A stretch of DNA of 6,039 bases from an uncultured Desulfobacterium sp. Its GTDB lineage: Bacteria; Desulfobacterota; Desulfobacteria; Desulfobacterales; Desulfobacteraceae. Within the stretch, counting starts at the first letter, position 1, and every line of letters begins with the position of its first letter. The notes beneath the pieces are model-generated. The model made no database searches, had not been told where the DNA came from, and saw only the letters and a program-made list of their open reading frames with translations. Shown here piece by piece: positions 1 through 5,635 of this stretch. The stretch lies in NCBI GenBank assembly GCA_937124525.1, contig CAKZLA010000433.1:1-6039 (forward strand), in the 5' to 3' direction. Both the position numbers and the translations under genes were made by a program.

Positions 1-729
1 ACCATCACCGCAGGCAATCTGTGTGCCTTTACCATGGAGGCTGTGGAGCGCGGTGTGGTGGATTACGATATCAGCTATGGTGACGTGGACGGCACGGTGC
101 GGCTGCTCCATGATATCTCCCAGAGAAACGGTATTGGCGATGTATTATCCCAGGGCATTAAAAAAGCCTCTGCTGCCTGGGGCCTTGAAGACATAGCCGT
201 CCATACCAAGGGAATGGAACCTGCAGGATATGATCCCCGTGTATTAAAGGGTATGGGGCTTGCCTATGCCACCTCGGATCGCGGTGCCTGTCACCTCCGG
301 GCCACCTTTTACAAACCCGAACTTGCAGGGATGATTCCCCCGGATCAAATCAATGAAAAAGCGGACCTGTTTCTGGATTTTGAAGATCGTCTGACCTTGT
401 TTGATACCCTGACTCTGTGTCGTTTTTATCGGGATATGTATACCTGGGAAGGGTTAGGGGAGATGATTCATGCCCTAACAGGATTTGACGGGGACAAGGC
501 CACATTACAGAACAACGCCAAGGCCGTTACCAATATTGTGAGGCAGTTTAATCTCCGGGAAGGGTTACAGCCCAAAGATGACCGTCTGCCCAAGGGACTT
601 TACCGGGAACTTAAAAACACAGAAAACCCACTGACGGAAAAAGAACTGGAACAGATGCTTCAGGATTATTATCGCCTGCGGGGATGGAACAGAAAAGGGG
701 AACTTGCCCCGGACGACTATGTTGCCTGA
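1..729 (+). CDS. aor: Aldehyde:ferredoxin oxidoreductase, C-terminal part (5' end outside window)
   Basis: The reading frame is open from base 1 and gives 242 codons up to TGA at 727-729. AOR family enzymes oxidise aldehydes to carboxylic acids with ferredoxin, using a tungsten (or molybdenum) bis-pterin cofactor and one 4Fe-4S cluster; they are cytoplasmic and about 600 residues long, so roughly the last 40% is present. Family signatures visible are the AGNLCAF(T)ME segment at the very start, KGMEPAGYDPRVLKGMGLAY followed by ATSDRGACH (about nt 208-294), and DTLTLCRF (nt 403-426), whose Cys codon at 418-420 matches the last cluster-ligand cysteine next to the DxxxLC pterin-binding motif. The ATG at 34 is internal, not a start. 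The C-terminus ends normally, so there is no sign of truncation at this end. Aldehyde substrate and choice of W or Mo cannot be told from this fragment. A terminator follows, so this is the last gene of its transcript. Confidence 0.93.
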   Translation, partial: TITAGNLCAFTMEAVERGVVDYDISYGDVDGTVRLLHDISQRNGIGDVLSQGIKKASAAWGLEDIAVHTKGMEPAGYDPRVLKGMGLAYATSDRGACHLRATFYKPELAGMIPPDQINEKADLFLDFEDRLTLFDTLTLCRFYRDMYTWEGLGEMIHALTGFDGDKATLQNNAKAVTNIVRQFNLREGLQPKDDRLPKGLYRELKNTENPLTEKELEQMLQDYYRLRGWNRKGELAPDDYVA

Positions 730-752
730 TGCCTTACAGATATCGCTCCATA

Positions 753-790
753 TGGAAAATGCTTTCCACATAAGTGTTATTTAATAACAC
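753..790. other. Two adjacent small stem-loops in the aor 3' untranslated region
   Basis: Bases 753-768 form TGGAAA-atgc-TTTCCA, and 774-790 form a perfect GTGTTAT-tta-ATAACAC palindrome. Both lie between the aor stop codon and the intrinsic terminator. Neither is followed by a proper T-run (only TTTAATA lies inside the second), so they are not terminators by themselves. They could protect the mRNA 3' end or bind a protein; this is inference. Confidence 0.4.
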
Positions 791-813
791 AATCGTAGAT
801 AAAATTTAAAATG

Positions 814-843
814 CTCGGCAGTAACGCTACTGCCGGGTTTTTT
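814..843 (+). terminator. Rho-independent terminator after aor
   Basis: The stem CTCGGCAGTA (814-823) pairs with TACTGCCGGG (828-837), giving ten base pairs including one G-U, closed by the loop ACGC. It is followed directly by six T residues (838-843). This is a textbook intrinsic terminator about 85 bases after the aor stop codon and separates aor from the transporter gene downstream. Confidence 0.9.
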
Positions 844-1010
844 AATGCCCATCACCTCCATGAAACGACCCTGTTTTAATTCGATATGGAATTTTAAATA
901 ATTGCCCACCCACTTAGATTTTTATCTCTGATTTTCGTGTTATTTTGGCAAGAGAATCAAAAAACCTTTTTGGCTCTGGCTTGCCCAGGTTAGGAGAGGA
1001 AGACGCTATA

Positions 1011-1101
1011 AGTATGAACAAAATTTTAAAAGCTGAAATATGGCACCCAACCCGGCATTGGTAAAACATGTTATGCCAATGCCAGGCCGGGTCAAAAAAA
1101 A
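1011..1101. repeat. Imperfect palindromic intergenic repeat, copy 1
   Basis: The core at 1044-1097 has arms 1046-1061 and 1076-1091 around a 14-base loop that contains the palindrome AACATGTT (1065-1072). As + strand RNA three positions are A-C or C-A mismatches. As minus-strand RNA the same three become G-U pairs, so all 16 positions pair. A related copy lies at 2953-3035, downstream of the transporter gene, and weak similarity extends upstream of both cores from an AGTAT motif. The hairpin is followed on the + strand by TC and eight A residues rather than T residues, so it is not a normal + strand terminator. The rest of the 730-1182 intergenic stretch holds the aor 3' structures, an 18-bp palindrome and no gene I can support. 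Confidence 0.7.
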
Positions 1102-1108
1102 TGTCGTA

Positions 1109-1126
1109 AAATCATATCTATGATTT
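1109..1126. promoter_or_regulatory. 18-bp perfect palindrome upstream of the BCCT gene (candidate operator)
   Basis: AAATCAT-atct-ATGATTT has seven perfect base pairs on each side of a four-base centre and ends 56 bases before the transporter ATG. The two-fold symmetry and position fit a site for a dimeric regulator. No clear -35/-10 pair could be placed next to it, so the assignment as an operator is inference. Confidence 0.35.
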
Positions 1127-1182
1127 CACAACATATCGAAACCAAAACCCTTTAACAGAACAATCCCAAGAAAGAGGTTAGA

Positions 1183-2730
1183 ATGAAAAGAACTTTGGAA
1201 TCAGTCTTTGGCAAGTACGATGAAAAGGTGTTTTATCCAGTGGTGGGACTTCTTTTGGTTATCATGGTGGCCATTTTTGTGGACCCCAAGGCAACCCAGA
1301 ATATTTTCGAAGCCATCAACAACTGGCTGATTTTTAAACTCAGCTGGGCTTTTCTTACGGGTGTGGGCGCCGTTGTTTTCTTTAGCGTTTGGTTAAGTTT
1401 CAGCCGGTACGGGTCTATGAAACTTGGAAAAGACACCGACGAACCTGAGTTTTCTTTTATTGCCTGGGTTTCCATGATGTTCAGTGCAGGTTTCGGCTTG
1501 TCTACCCTGACGTGGTGTACGGCAGAGCCATTGTACCACCTCTACCAGTCCTCCTGGACCATCGATGCCGGTACGGCGGGCACCGCAGCCGGGGTTCCCA
1601 GGGCCATGCTCCTCACCTGGTTTGACTGGGGGGTCCACGGCTGGGCTCTGTTTGCCGTGGGCGGTCTTGCCATAGCCTTTCCCGCCTACCGCCTGGGTAA
1701 ACCCATGACCTTAGGGATAGGTCTCTACGGGCTTCTCAAGGAGAAATCCATCACCGGCTTTTGGGGCAAACTCACCGATGTCCTGGGTGTCATCTCCACC
1801 CTGGGGGGCAACGCCGCATCCCTGGGGTTTGGCGTCATGTCCATTGCCTATGGGATCAAGCACATCACCGGCATCGAGCTGGGTTCGGCGGGAAGTCTGG
1901 TGGCCATGGCCATGATCATCGGAGCGTTCACTCTCTCTGCAGCAAGCGGGGTGGAGCGGGGAATCAAATACCTGAGTCTCATCAATATCTACCTCGGCAT
2001 CGGCATGGTGCTTTACCTCCTGGTGGTTGGCCCCACGGGCTATCTTTTAAACCTGATGACCCAGACCTTCGGAAATTATATCACCGAATTTGTGACCCTC
2101 TCATTTTGGACCGACGCCGGAAACTTTGTGGATGGCGAATGGAAGCAGCGCAGCTGGCTGAACTGGTGGGTGGTGTTTTACTGGCTGTGGTATGTGAGCT
2201 ACATCCCCTTCTGCAGCGGTTTTATCGCAAGGATTTCCAAGGGTCGCACCATCCGTGAGTATTTCCTGGGGACCACCGTGGTTCCCGTGCTCATGACCTT
2301 TATCCTGTTCGGTGTCTGGGGTGGCTCCGCCACCCACCTCGAGGTCAGCGGAGCTGCCCCCATCTGGGATGCCATCCAGAACGATTTCGGCAGCACCATA
2401 TACACAGTTCTGTCACAGTACCCCATGGGGGGATTCCTCTGTGTGGTGGTCTTTTGCAGCATCGTCTGTTTCGGTGTGACCACCAGTGATTCCGCATCCT
2501 ACTTCATCTCCATGCTGGCCTCCAACGGCAACCTGAACCCCACCATCGCCATGCGGATCTTCTGGGGGATTACCCTGGGATGCATAGGGCTGGTACTTCT
2601 GGCCACCGGAAAACTAAATACCCTAAAGACCATGGCCATTGTGGTGGGAACACCTTTCTTTTTCGTGGTCATCGCCTATATGTTTTCCATTGTGAAGATG
2701 CTGAAGATGGCGGACAAGCATGAAATGTAA
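1183..2730 (+). CDS. BCCT-family (betaine/carnitine/choline) transporter
   Basis: This 515-residue membrane protein of about 12 helices belongs to the BCCT family, which moves quaternary ammonium compounds such as glycine betaine, choline or carnitine across the inner membrane, by Na+/H+ symport or exchange. Family marks are FSFIAWVSMMFSAGFGLS (residues 90-107, equivalent to the GMGIG helix), FDWGVHGWALFAVG (147-160), YWLWYVSYIPF (333-343), GFIARISKGRTIREY (346-360) and TTSDSAS (433-439). The ATG at 1183 is preceded by AGAGG five bases upstream. The protein ends five residues after KMLKMA near the last helix, so the long C-terminal osmosensing tail of BetP is absent, as in metabolic members such as CaiT. 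The aromatic box is variant: W149, W154 and W336 are kept, but the positions I equate with BetP Y197, W374 and W377 are F157, Y337 and Y340. Substrate uptake for catabolism is more likely than osmoprotection, but this is inferred. Confidence 0.93.
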   Translation: MKRTLESVFGKYDEKVFYPVVGLLLVIMVAIFVDPKATQNIFEAINNWLIFKLSWAFLTGVGAVVFFSVWLSFSRYGSMKLGKDTDEPEFSFIAWVSMMFSAGFGLSTLTWCTAEPLYHLYQSSWTIDAGTAGTAAGVPRAMLLTWFDWGVHGWALFAVGGLAIAFPAYRLGKPMTLGIGLYGLLKEKSITGFWGKLTDVLGVISTLGGNAASLGFGVMSIAYGIKHITGIELGSAGSLVAMAMIIGAFTLSAASGVERGIKYLSLINIYLGIGMVLYLLVVGPTGYLLNLMTQTFGNYITEFVTLSFWTDAGNFVDGEWKQRSWLNWWVVFYWLWYVSYIPFCSGFIARISKGRTIREYFLGTTVVPVLMTFILFGVWGGSATHLEVSGAAPIWDAIQNDFGSTIYTVLSQYPMGGFLCVVVFCSIVCFGVTTSDSASYFISMLASNGNLNPTIAMRIFWGITLGCIGLVLLATGKLNTLKTMAIVVGTPFFFVVIAYMFSIVKMLKMADKHEM

Positions 2731-2810
2731 TCAAACCGTAAATTACCACATTTCCCTGAAAAAACCTGACGAAATCCTATGGCAGGAAAACGCTTTTTGT
2801 TAATAGAGCT

Positions 2811-2946
2811 TGAATCAGTGGCACACTTTTTGATATATCTTGAAATCATTAAGAAAAATCTATTTATTACCTCACCTGAGAGGTGAAATCCAAAATCAAA
2901 TTTTTCTAATAATTTCAATACCAATCAATTTTGTGCCACTGATTCA
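2811..2946. mobile_element. 136-bp palindromic MITE-like element
   Basis: The ends TGAATCAGTGGCACA (2811-2825) and TGTGCCACTGATTCA (2932-2946) are perfect 15-bp terminal inverted repeats. The symmetry runs through the whole element to the centre TCACCT-gag-AGGTGA (2872-2886); by eye about three quarters of positions in the two arms match with a few one-base gaps. It carries no gene. Such structure is typical of miniature inverted-repeat elements moved by a transposase supplied elsewhere. A possible 4-bp duplication TAGA lies at 2804-2807 and 2949-2952, but three and two bases away from the inverted repeat ends, so it is uncertain. No insertion sequence family could be named. It lies 80 bases after the BCCT stop codon. 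Confidence 0.65.
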
Positions 2947-2952
2947 GGTAGA

Positions 2953-3035
2953 AGTATAAAAAAATTAAAACTTGACAAATAACACCTATCCCAGCATTGC
3001 ATAACATGTTGTGCCAATGCCGGACTGGGTCAAAA
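2953..3035. repeat. Imperfect palindromic intergenic repeat, copy 2
   Basis: Core 2983-3035 aligns with copy 1 (1044-1097) with a single one-base gap and shares the AACATGTT apex (3003-3010), the GCCAATGCC stretch and the trailing GGGTCAAAA. Arms are about 2985-3000 and 3014-3029; pairing is less regular than in copy 1, although GCATAA-CATG-TTGTGC closes the apex. It starts seven bases after the MITE-like element. Together the copies frame the BCCT gene as direct repeats. Confidence 0.7.
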
Positions 3036-3392
3036 GGAAGGCATCTGTTTTCCATAGAATTCAATAAAAAAGATGGCATCCCTCATAAGTACCCATACAT
3101 ATATTTTTCGGTATTCTATAGAGATATGTCATTGATATTTCTAAATTTTATTTTAAAGACTATATGGTAGGGTACTCATTCATATGACCTCAAAAGTACT
3201 TTACAGTCTCTTTTACGGGAGAGGATGGGGGACCCTGGGGAGTATTCCATGAGGTAGAAGCCAATATTGGGGGAATCACGCAACTGAAACACACCTAATA
3301 TTCAAAGATTTTTTTCACGAATAACCCCGAGGAATTTACAATTTGGTCTGCCACTGCCTGTTAAGGTGTAAATTATTGCTCTTTAAGAGTTA
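3036..3392. other. AT-rich intergenic stretch without a convincing gene
   Basis: No start codon with a ribosome binding site and family-like product was found on either strand. A 36-codon open stretch at 3188-3298 (+ strand, after a TGA at 3185-3187) reads PQKYFTVSFTGEDGGPWGVF near its start and has a protein-like composition, but has no start codon and no family I recognise; it may be a gene remnant. A perfect CCAATATTGG palindrome lies at 3261-3270. Confidence 0.4.
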
Positions 3393-3410
3393 ATAACGAG
3401 TTAATGTTAT
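3393..3410. promoter_or_regulatory. Candidate distal operator of hipBA
   Basis: ATAAC-N8-GTTAT is an inverted repeat with five-base arms and eight-base spacing, the same geometry as the known Escherichia coli HipB operator (TATCC-N8-GGATA), although the bases differ. It lies about 115 bases before the hipB start and overlaps an AT-rich TATAAT sequence (3408-3413). Assignment is inferred from geometry and position. Confidence 0.3.
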
Positions 3411-3435
3411 AATATTTACACTTTATAAAAACAAA

Positions 3436-3464
3436 TTGCATTACCATAGAATATGGTTTATAGT
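3436..3464 (+). promoter_or_regulatory. Candidate hipBA promoter with palindrome in its spacer
   Basis: TTGCAT (3436-3441) and TATAGT (3459-3464) are 17 bases apart and could serve as -35 and -10 boxes; the -35 is weak. The palindrome ACCATA-gaa-TATGGT (3443-3457) fills nearly the entire spacer, which is where an autorepressor of the HipB type would be expected to bind. Transcription would start near 3471, about 54 bases before the chosen hipB ATG. Confidence 0.4.
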
Positions 3465-3498
3465 GCTTCTTATTTAGTCCTTTAACTTAATAAAATGG

Positions 3499-3516
3499 CT
3501 ATAACATACATTATAG
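3499..3516. promoter_or_regulatory. Candidate proximal operator overlapping the hipB ribosome binding site
   Basis: CTATAA-catac(a)-TTATAG is a perfect inverted repeat with six-base arms and six-base spacing. Its right arm runs into the AGGT (3515-3518) that serves as Shine-Dalgarno site for the ATG at 3525. Repressor binding here, or an RNA hairpin, could lower hipB expression; this is inference. Confidence 0.3.
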
Positions 3517-3524
3517 GTAACATT

Positions 3525-3863
3525 ATGGTGCTCGATAAAATGTCTCCAATCGCTATAGCTGAACAATTGGGAGAGAGACTAAAACAGGCAAGGCTGAATG
3601 CCGATTTAACCCAGGCTGAATTGGCATCAAGAACCGGTTTGAACAGGAGAACTATTCTTAATGCTGAGAAAGGCAACGTCCAACTAAAAAATCTGGTTGC
3701 AATATTGCTGAGCCTAGGCATGGTGGAGCAAATCAATATGTTTTTGCCTGTACAGGAAATATCTCCCTTACAATTGGCTAAATTAGCAGGGAAAAAACGG
3801 CAACGAGCTTCAAGATCCCAAAAGAAAAAACTCCAAATCAGGGAAGATAAATCTTTATGGTAA
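3525..3863 (+). CDS. hipB: HipB-like antitoxin, XRE-family helix-turn-helix repressor
   Basis: The 112-residue product carries an XRE/Cro-type helix-turn-helix (about residues 14-68), including LGERLKQARLNADLTQAELA and the recognition segment SRTGLNRRTILNAEKG. HipB antitoxins bind HipA and keep it inactive, and together they repress their own operon. Residues 74-96 (LPVQEISPLQLAKLAGKKRQRAS) and a basic tail follow. The final residue is Trp, as in Escherichia coli HipB, where the C-terminal Trp contacts HipA. The start at 3525 is preferred because AGGT lies six bases upstream; an in-frame ATG at 3495 has no ribosome binding site and would add ten residues overlapping a candidate operator, and 3540 also lacks a site. 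The stop codon overlaps the start of hipA by seven bases (3857-3863), the usual coupled order of antitoxin then toxin. Confidence 0.9.
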   Translation: MVLDKMSPIAIAEQLGERLKQARLNADLTQAELASRTGLNRRTILNAEKGNVQLKNLVAILLSLGMVEQINMFLPVQEISPLQLAKLAGKKRQRASRSQKKKLQIREDKSLW

Positions 3864-5179
3864 TCGAAGTCGTTAAAGTAAAATATAACGAGCAAGACGT
3901 CGGTGCCGTCAGTTTCAATACGGAAACAGGTGTTGGTGCATTTGAATTTGAATCTCGCTTTATTAAGTCTGGTATTGAAATTTCACCTGTAAAAATGCCT
4001 TTATCTAAAAAGATTTATTCCTTTCCAGAAAACAATAATGAAACCTTCAAAGGTTTACCCGGAATGATCGCAGATTCTTTGCCTGATGATTTTGGTAATG
4101 CGGTGATGAATGCCTGGATAGCCAGTCAGGGTAAGTCAACAACAGACATCACCCCATTGCAGCGCCTTCAATATACTGGGAGGCGTGGTATGGGTGCATT
4201 AACTTATTCTCCGGCAATCCAACGCAAAAACCTGAACAGATCACAACATGTTGAAATTCAGTCTTTAATTTCCATCGCCCAGGAAATTTTGAACAAACGG
4301 GAACAATTTAAGGTAACTCTTGGTGCACAAGGCAAGGAAGATAAAGATGCAATGATGGCACTATTATCTGTCGGTATGAGTGCCGGTGGTGCCAGACCCA
4401 AAGCAGTACTTGCATTTAATAATGATTTTACCCAGGTGAGATCAGGGCAAACCAATGCTCCTGAAGGGTTTACTCACTTCGTAATCAAATTTGACGGTGT
4501 CAGTGAAATCCACAAAAACAAAGAAACATTTGGCGATCCAATGGGGTATGGCACAATGGAGTATGTCTATCACCTCATGGCCAAAGCTTGCGGGATAGAT
4601 ATGATGCCCTGTCAGTTGCTGGATGAAGGAAACAGACGTCATTTCATTACCCAGCGGTTTGACCGGAAAGGCAATCAGAAGATACACGTACAAACTTTAA
4701 ACGGCATTGCACATGTAGATTACAAAAAAGTAGGGTCGTACTCATATGAAGAATTATTTTCGCTTGCAAGGGAGCTTAAATTAACTCCGGATGATGCAAT
4801 GCAAATATTTAAACGAATGGCCTTTAATATTATTGCACGTAATCATGACGATCATTCTAAAAATTTTGGATTTATGCTTGATCATCAACACAAGTGGCAA
4901 TTGGCCCCTGCCTACGATTTAGCTTACAGCTACAAACCGGGAAGTCCGTGGGTAAGCAGTCATTGGATGAAGCTCAATGGAAAGAGAGACAGCTTTATCC
5001 GAGAAGACTTTTATAGTCTGAAAAAAATAAGCCCTATATTTACCAAACGAAAAATTGATCAGATCATTGAAAAAATCACAGAACACGTTTCAGAATGGAA
5101 TGATCTGGCTATTGAGCATAGCGTCCCACAATCATTAATCAAATTAATAAGTAGCAATTTACGATTAAAAATTCAGTGA
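3857..5179 (+). CDS. hipA: HipA-like serine/threonine kinase toxin
   Basis: The 440-residue product has the same length as Escherichia coli HipA. Family members are cytoplasmic kinases that phosphorylate translation factors (GltX in E. coli) and cause growth arrest or persistence. Residues 1-120 form the HipA N-terminal domain (LPGMIADSLPDDFGNAVMNA at 67-86, GRRGMGALTYSP at 108-119). The kinase core follows: SAGGARPKA (175-183), with S175 at the position of the autophosphorylated Ser150; FVIKFD (208-213); MEYVYHLMAKACGI (234-247); RHFITQRFDR (261-270); RNHDDHSKNFGFM (328-340), with D331 matching catalytic D309; and LAPAYDLAYSY (349-359), with D354 matching the metal-binding D332. No key residue is missing, so the toxin looks active and must be held by the upstream antitoxin. 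Its start overlaps hipB by seven bases, with GGGAAG about ten bases before the ATG. The cellular target of this homologue is unknown. Confidence 0.94.
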   Translation: MVIEVVKVKYNEQDVGAVSFNTETGVGAFEFESRFIKSGIEISPVKMPLSKKIYSFPENNNETFKGLPGMIADSLPDDFGNAVMNAWIASQGKSTTDITPLQRLQYTGRRGMGALTYSPAIQRKNLNRSQHVEIQSLISIAQEILNKREQFKVTLGAQGKEDKDAMMALLSVGMSAGGARPKAVLAFNNDFTQVRSGQTNAPEGFTHFVIKFDGVSEIHKNKETFGDPMGYGTMEYVYHLMAKACGIDMMPCQLLDEGNRRHFITQRFDRKGNQKIHVQTLNGIAHVDYKKVGSYSYEELFSLARELKLTPDDAMQIFKRMAFNIIARNHDDHSKNFGFMLDHQHKWQLAPAYDLAYSYKPGSPWVSSHWMKLNGKRDSFIREDFYSLKKISPIFTKRKIDQIIEKITEHVSEWNDLAIEHSVPQSLIKLISSNLRLKIQ

Positions 5180-5268
5180 TCAAGCATATCGAGCAACCCA
5201 ATTAACTTTGAATTCGATCTTAATAGGCGGTGTACCGTGCCAAAAGACTCATGACGAGATGTATTAAA

Positions 5269-5287
5269 GGCTGCCTTACGGGCAACC
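5269..5287. other. Small hairpin in the hipA-antitoxin spacer
   Basis: GGCTGCC and GGCAACC pair around a five-base loop. The + strand has one C-A mismatch, which becomes a G-U pair on the minus strand. There is no T-run on the + strand and only TTT on the minus strand, so it is at most a weak terminator. An 8-base direct repeat ACTCATGA (5247-5254, 5291-5298) flanks it. The 5180-5344 spacer shows nothing else I can assign. Confidence 0.25.
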
Positions 5288-5344
5288 TCCACTCATGAAT
5301 CAAAGCATTTAAGGTTCGATTTGATGACATTCAAAAAAAACATC

Positions 5345-5373
5345 TTGACATCACGAGCGTGAATACGTACGCT
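5345..5373 (+). promoter_or_regulatory. Candidate promoter and operator of the antitoxin gene
   Basis: A consensus -35 box TTGACA (5345-5350) follows an eight-base A tract (5333-5340) that could act as an UP element. Seventeen bases further lies TACGCT (5368-5373), a poor -10 box. The inverted repeat AGCGT-N8-ACGCT (5356-5373) covers the spacer and the -10 region, and the palindrome TGACGTCA (5373-5380) follows at once. This dense symmetry fits autorepression by a YefM/Phd-type antitoxin; the binding itself is inferred. Confidence 0.45.
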
Positions 5374-5379
5374 GACGTC

Positions 5380-5387
5380 AGGAGGTG
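5380..5387 (+). promoter_or_regulatory. Very strong Shine-Dalgarno site of the antitoxin gene
   Basis: AGGAGGTG is almost a full complement of the 16S rRNA tail and sits five bases before the ATG at 5393. It fixes the start codon and is stronger than any other site in the window, in line with the need for excess antitoxin. Confidence 0.8.
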
Positions 5388-5392
5388 TAAAC

Positions 5393-5635
5393 ATGAATAT
5401 TTTAAATGCAACAGAAGCCAGATCTAAATTATATAGGCTCATTGATGAAGCAGCCGAAAATCATCAACCAATTATCATTACAGGAAAAAGAAAAAATGCA
5501 GTCTTAATTTCAGAAGACGATTGGAATGCTATATCAGAAACTCTCTTCTTGCTTTCTATCCCTGGAATGCGTGAGTCTATTAGGGACGGTTTGAATGAAA
5601 ATATTTCAAATTGCTCAAAGGATCTTGATTGGTGA
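5393..5635 (+). CDS. yefM: YefM/Phd-family antitoxin (toxin partner disrupted)
   Basis: The 80-residue product is a typical YefM-type antitoxin. It opens with MNILNATEARSKLYRLIDEA, continues with PIIITGKRKNAVLISEDDW (residues 26-44), the Phd/YefM DNA-binding fold, and ends with ETLFLLSIPGMRESIRDGL (49-67) and a conserved acidic ending -DLDW that forms the toxin-binding tail. Such proteins neutralise the mRNA interferase YoeB and repress their own promoter as dimers. The gene is complete, with AGGAGGTG five bases before its ATG and a consensus TTGACA about 45 bases upstream. Its TGA stop overlaps the GTG start of yoeB in the usual GTGA arrangement, but that toxin gene breaks after about 13 codons. 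The antitoxin is therefore an orphan at this locus; it could still repress its promoter or neutralise a YoeB made elsewhere, which cannot be judged here. Confidence 0.92.
   Translation: MNILNATEARSKLYRLIDEAAENHQPIIITGKRKNAVLISEDDWNAISETLFLLSIPGMRESIRDGLNENISNCSKDLDW

Noticed and set aside
970..985. Possible sigma-54 promoter (TTGGCTCTGGCTTGC)
   Set aside because: The spacing between the GG and GC elements is nine bases, one short of the strict ten required, so it does not fit the -24/-12 consensus.
1014..1064. 16-codon open frame starting with ATG at 1014
   Set aside because: It runs into repeat copy 1, has no well-spaced ribosome binding site, and copy 2 of the repeat does not preserve it.
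1044..1101. Repeat copy 1 as an intrinsic terminator
   Set aside because: On the + strand the hairpin is followed by an A-run, and on the minus strand there is no T-run after the stem, so neither direction fits a Rho-independent terminator.
1761..2258. 165-residue + strand open frame inside the BCCT gene
   Set aside because: It lies in another frame fully within a well-supported membrane protein gene, and its His/Arg/Gly-rich translation is typical of a shadow frame.
2676..2924. 82-residue minus-strand open frame after the BCCT gene
   Set aside because: It runs across the BCCT end and through most of the palindromic MITE-like element; the translation matches no family I know, and the element is non-coding in form.
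2731..3494. CRISPR array or tRNA gene in the long gene-free stretch
   Set aside because: There are no regularly spaced direct repeats and no cloverleaf with a TTC-arm and acceptor stem; the two repeats present are single palindromic elements.
3482..3895. 137-residue minus-strand open frame opposite hipB
   Set aside because: It is the antisense shadow of hipB with no recognisable family and no ribosome binding site.
5226..5287. Integron attC-like site between the two toxin-antitoxin modules
   Set aside because: Small inverted repeats occur, but the paired RYYYAAC/GTTRRRY core sites of attC were not found.
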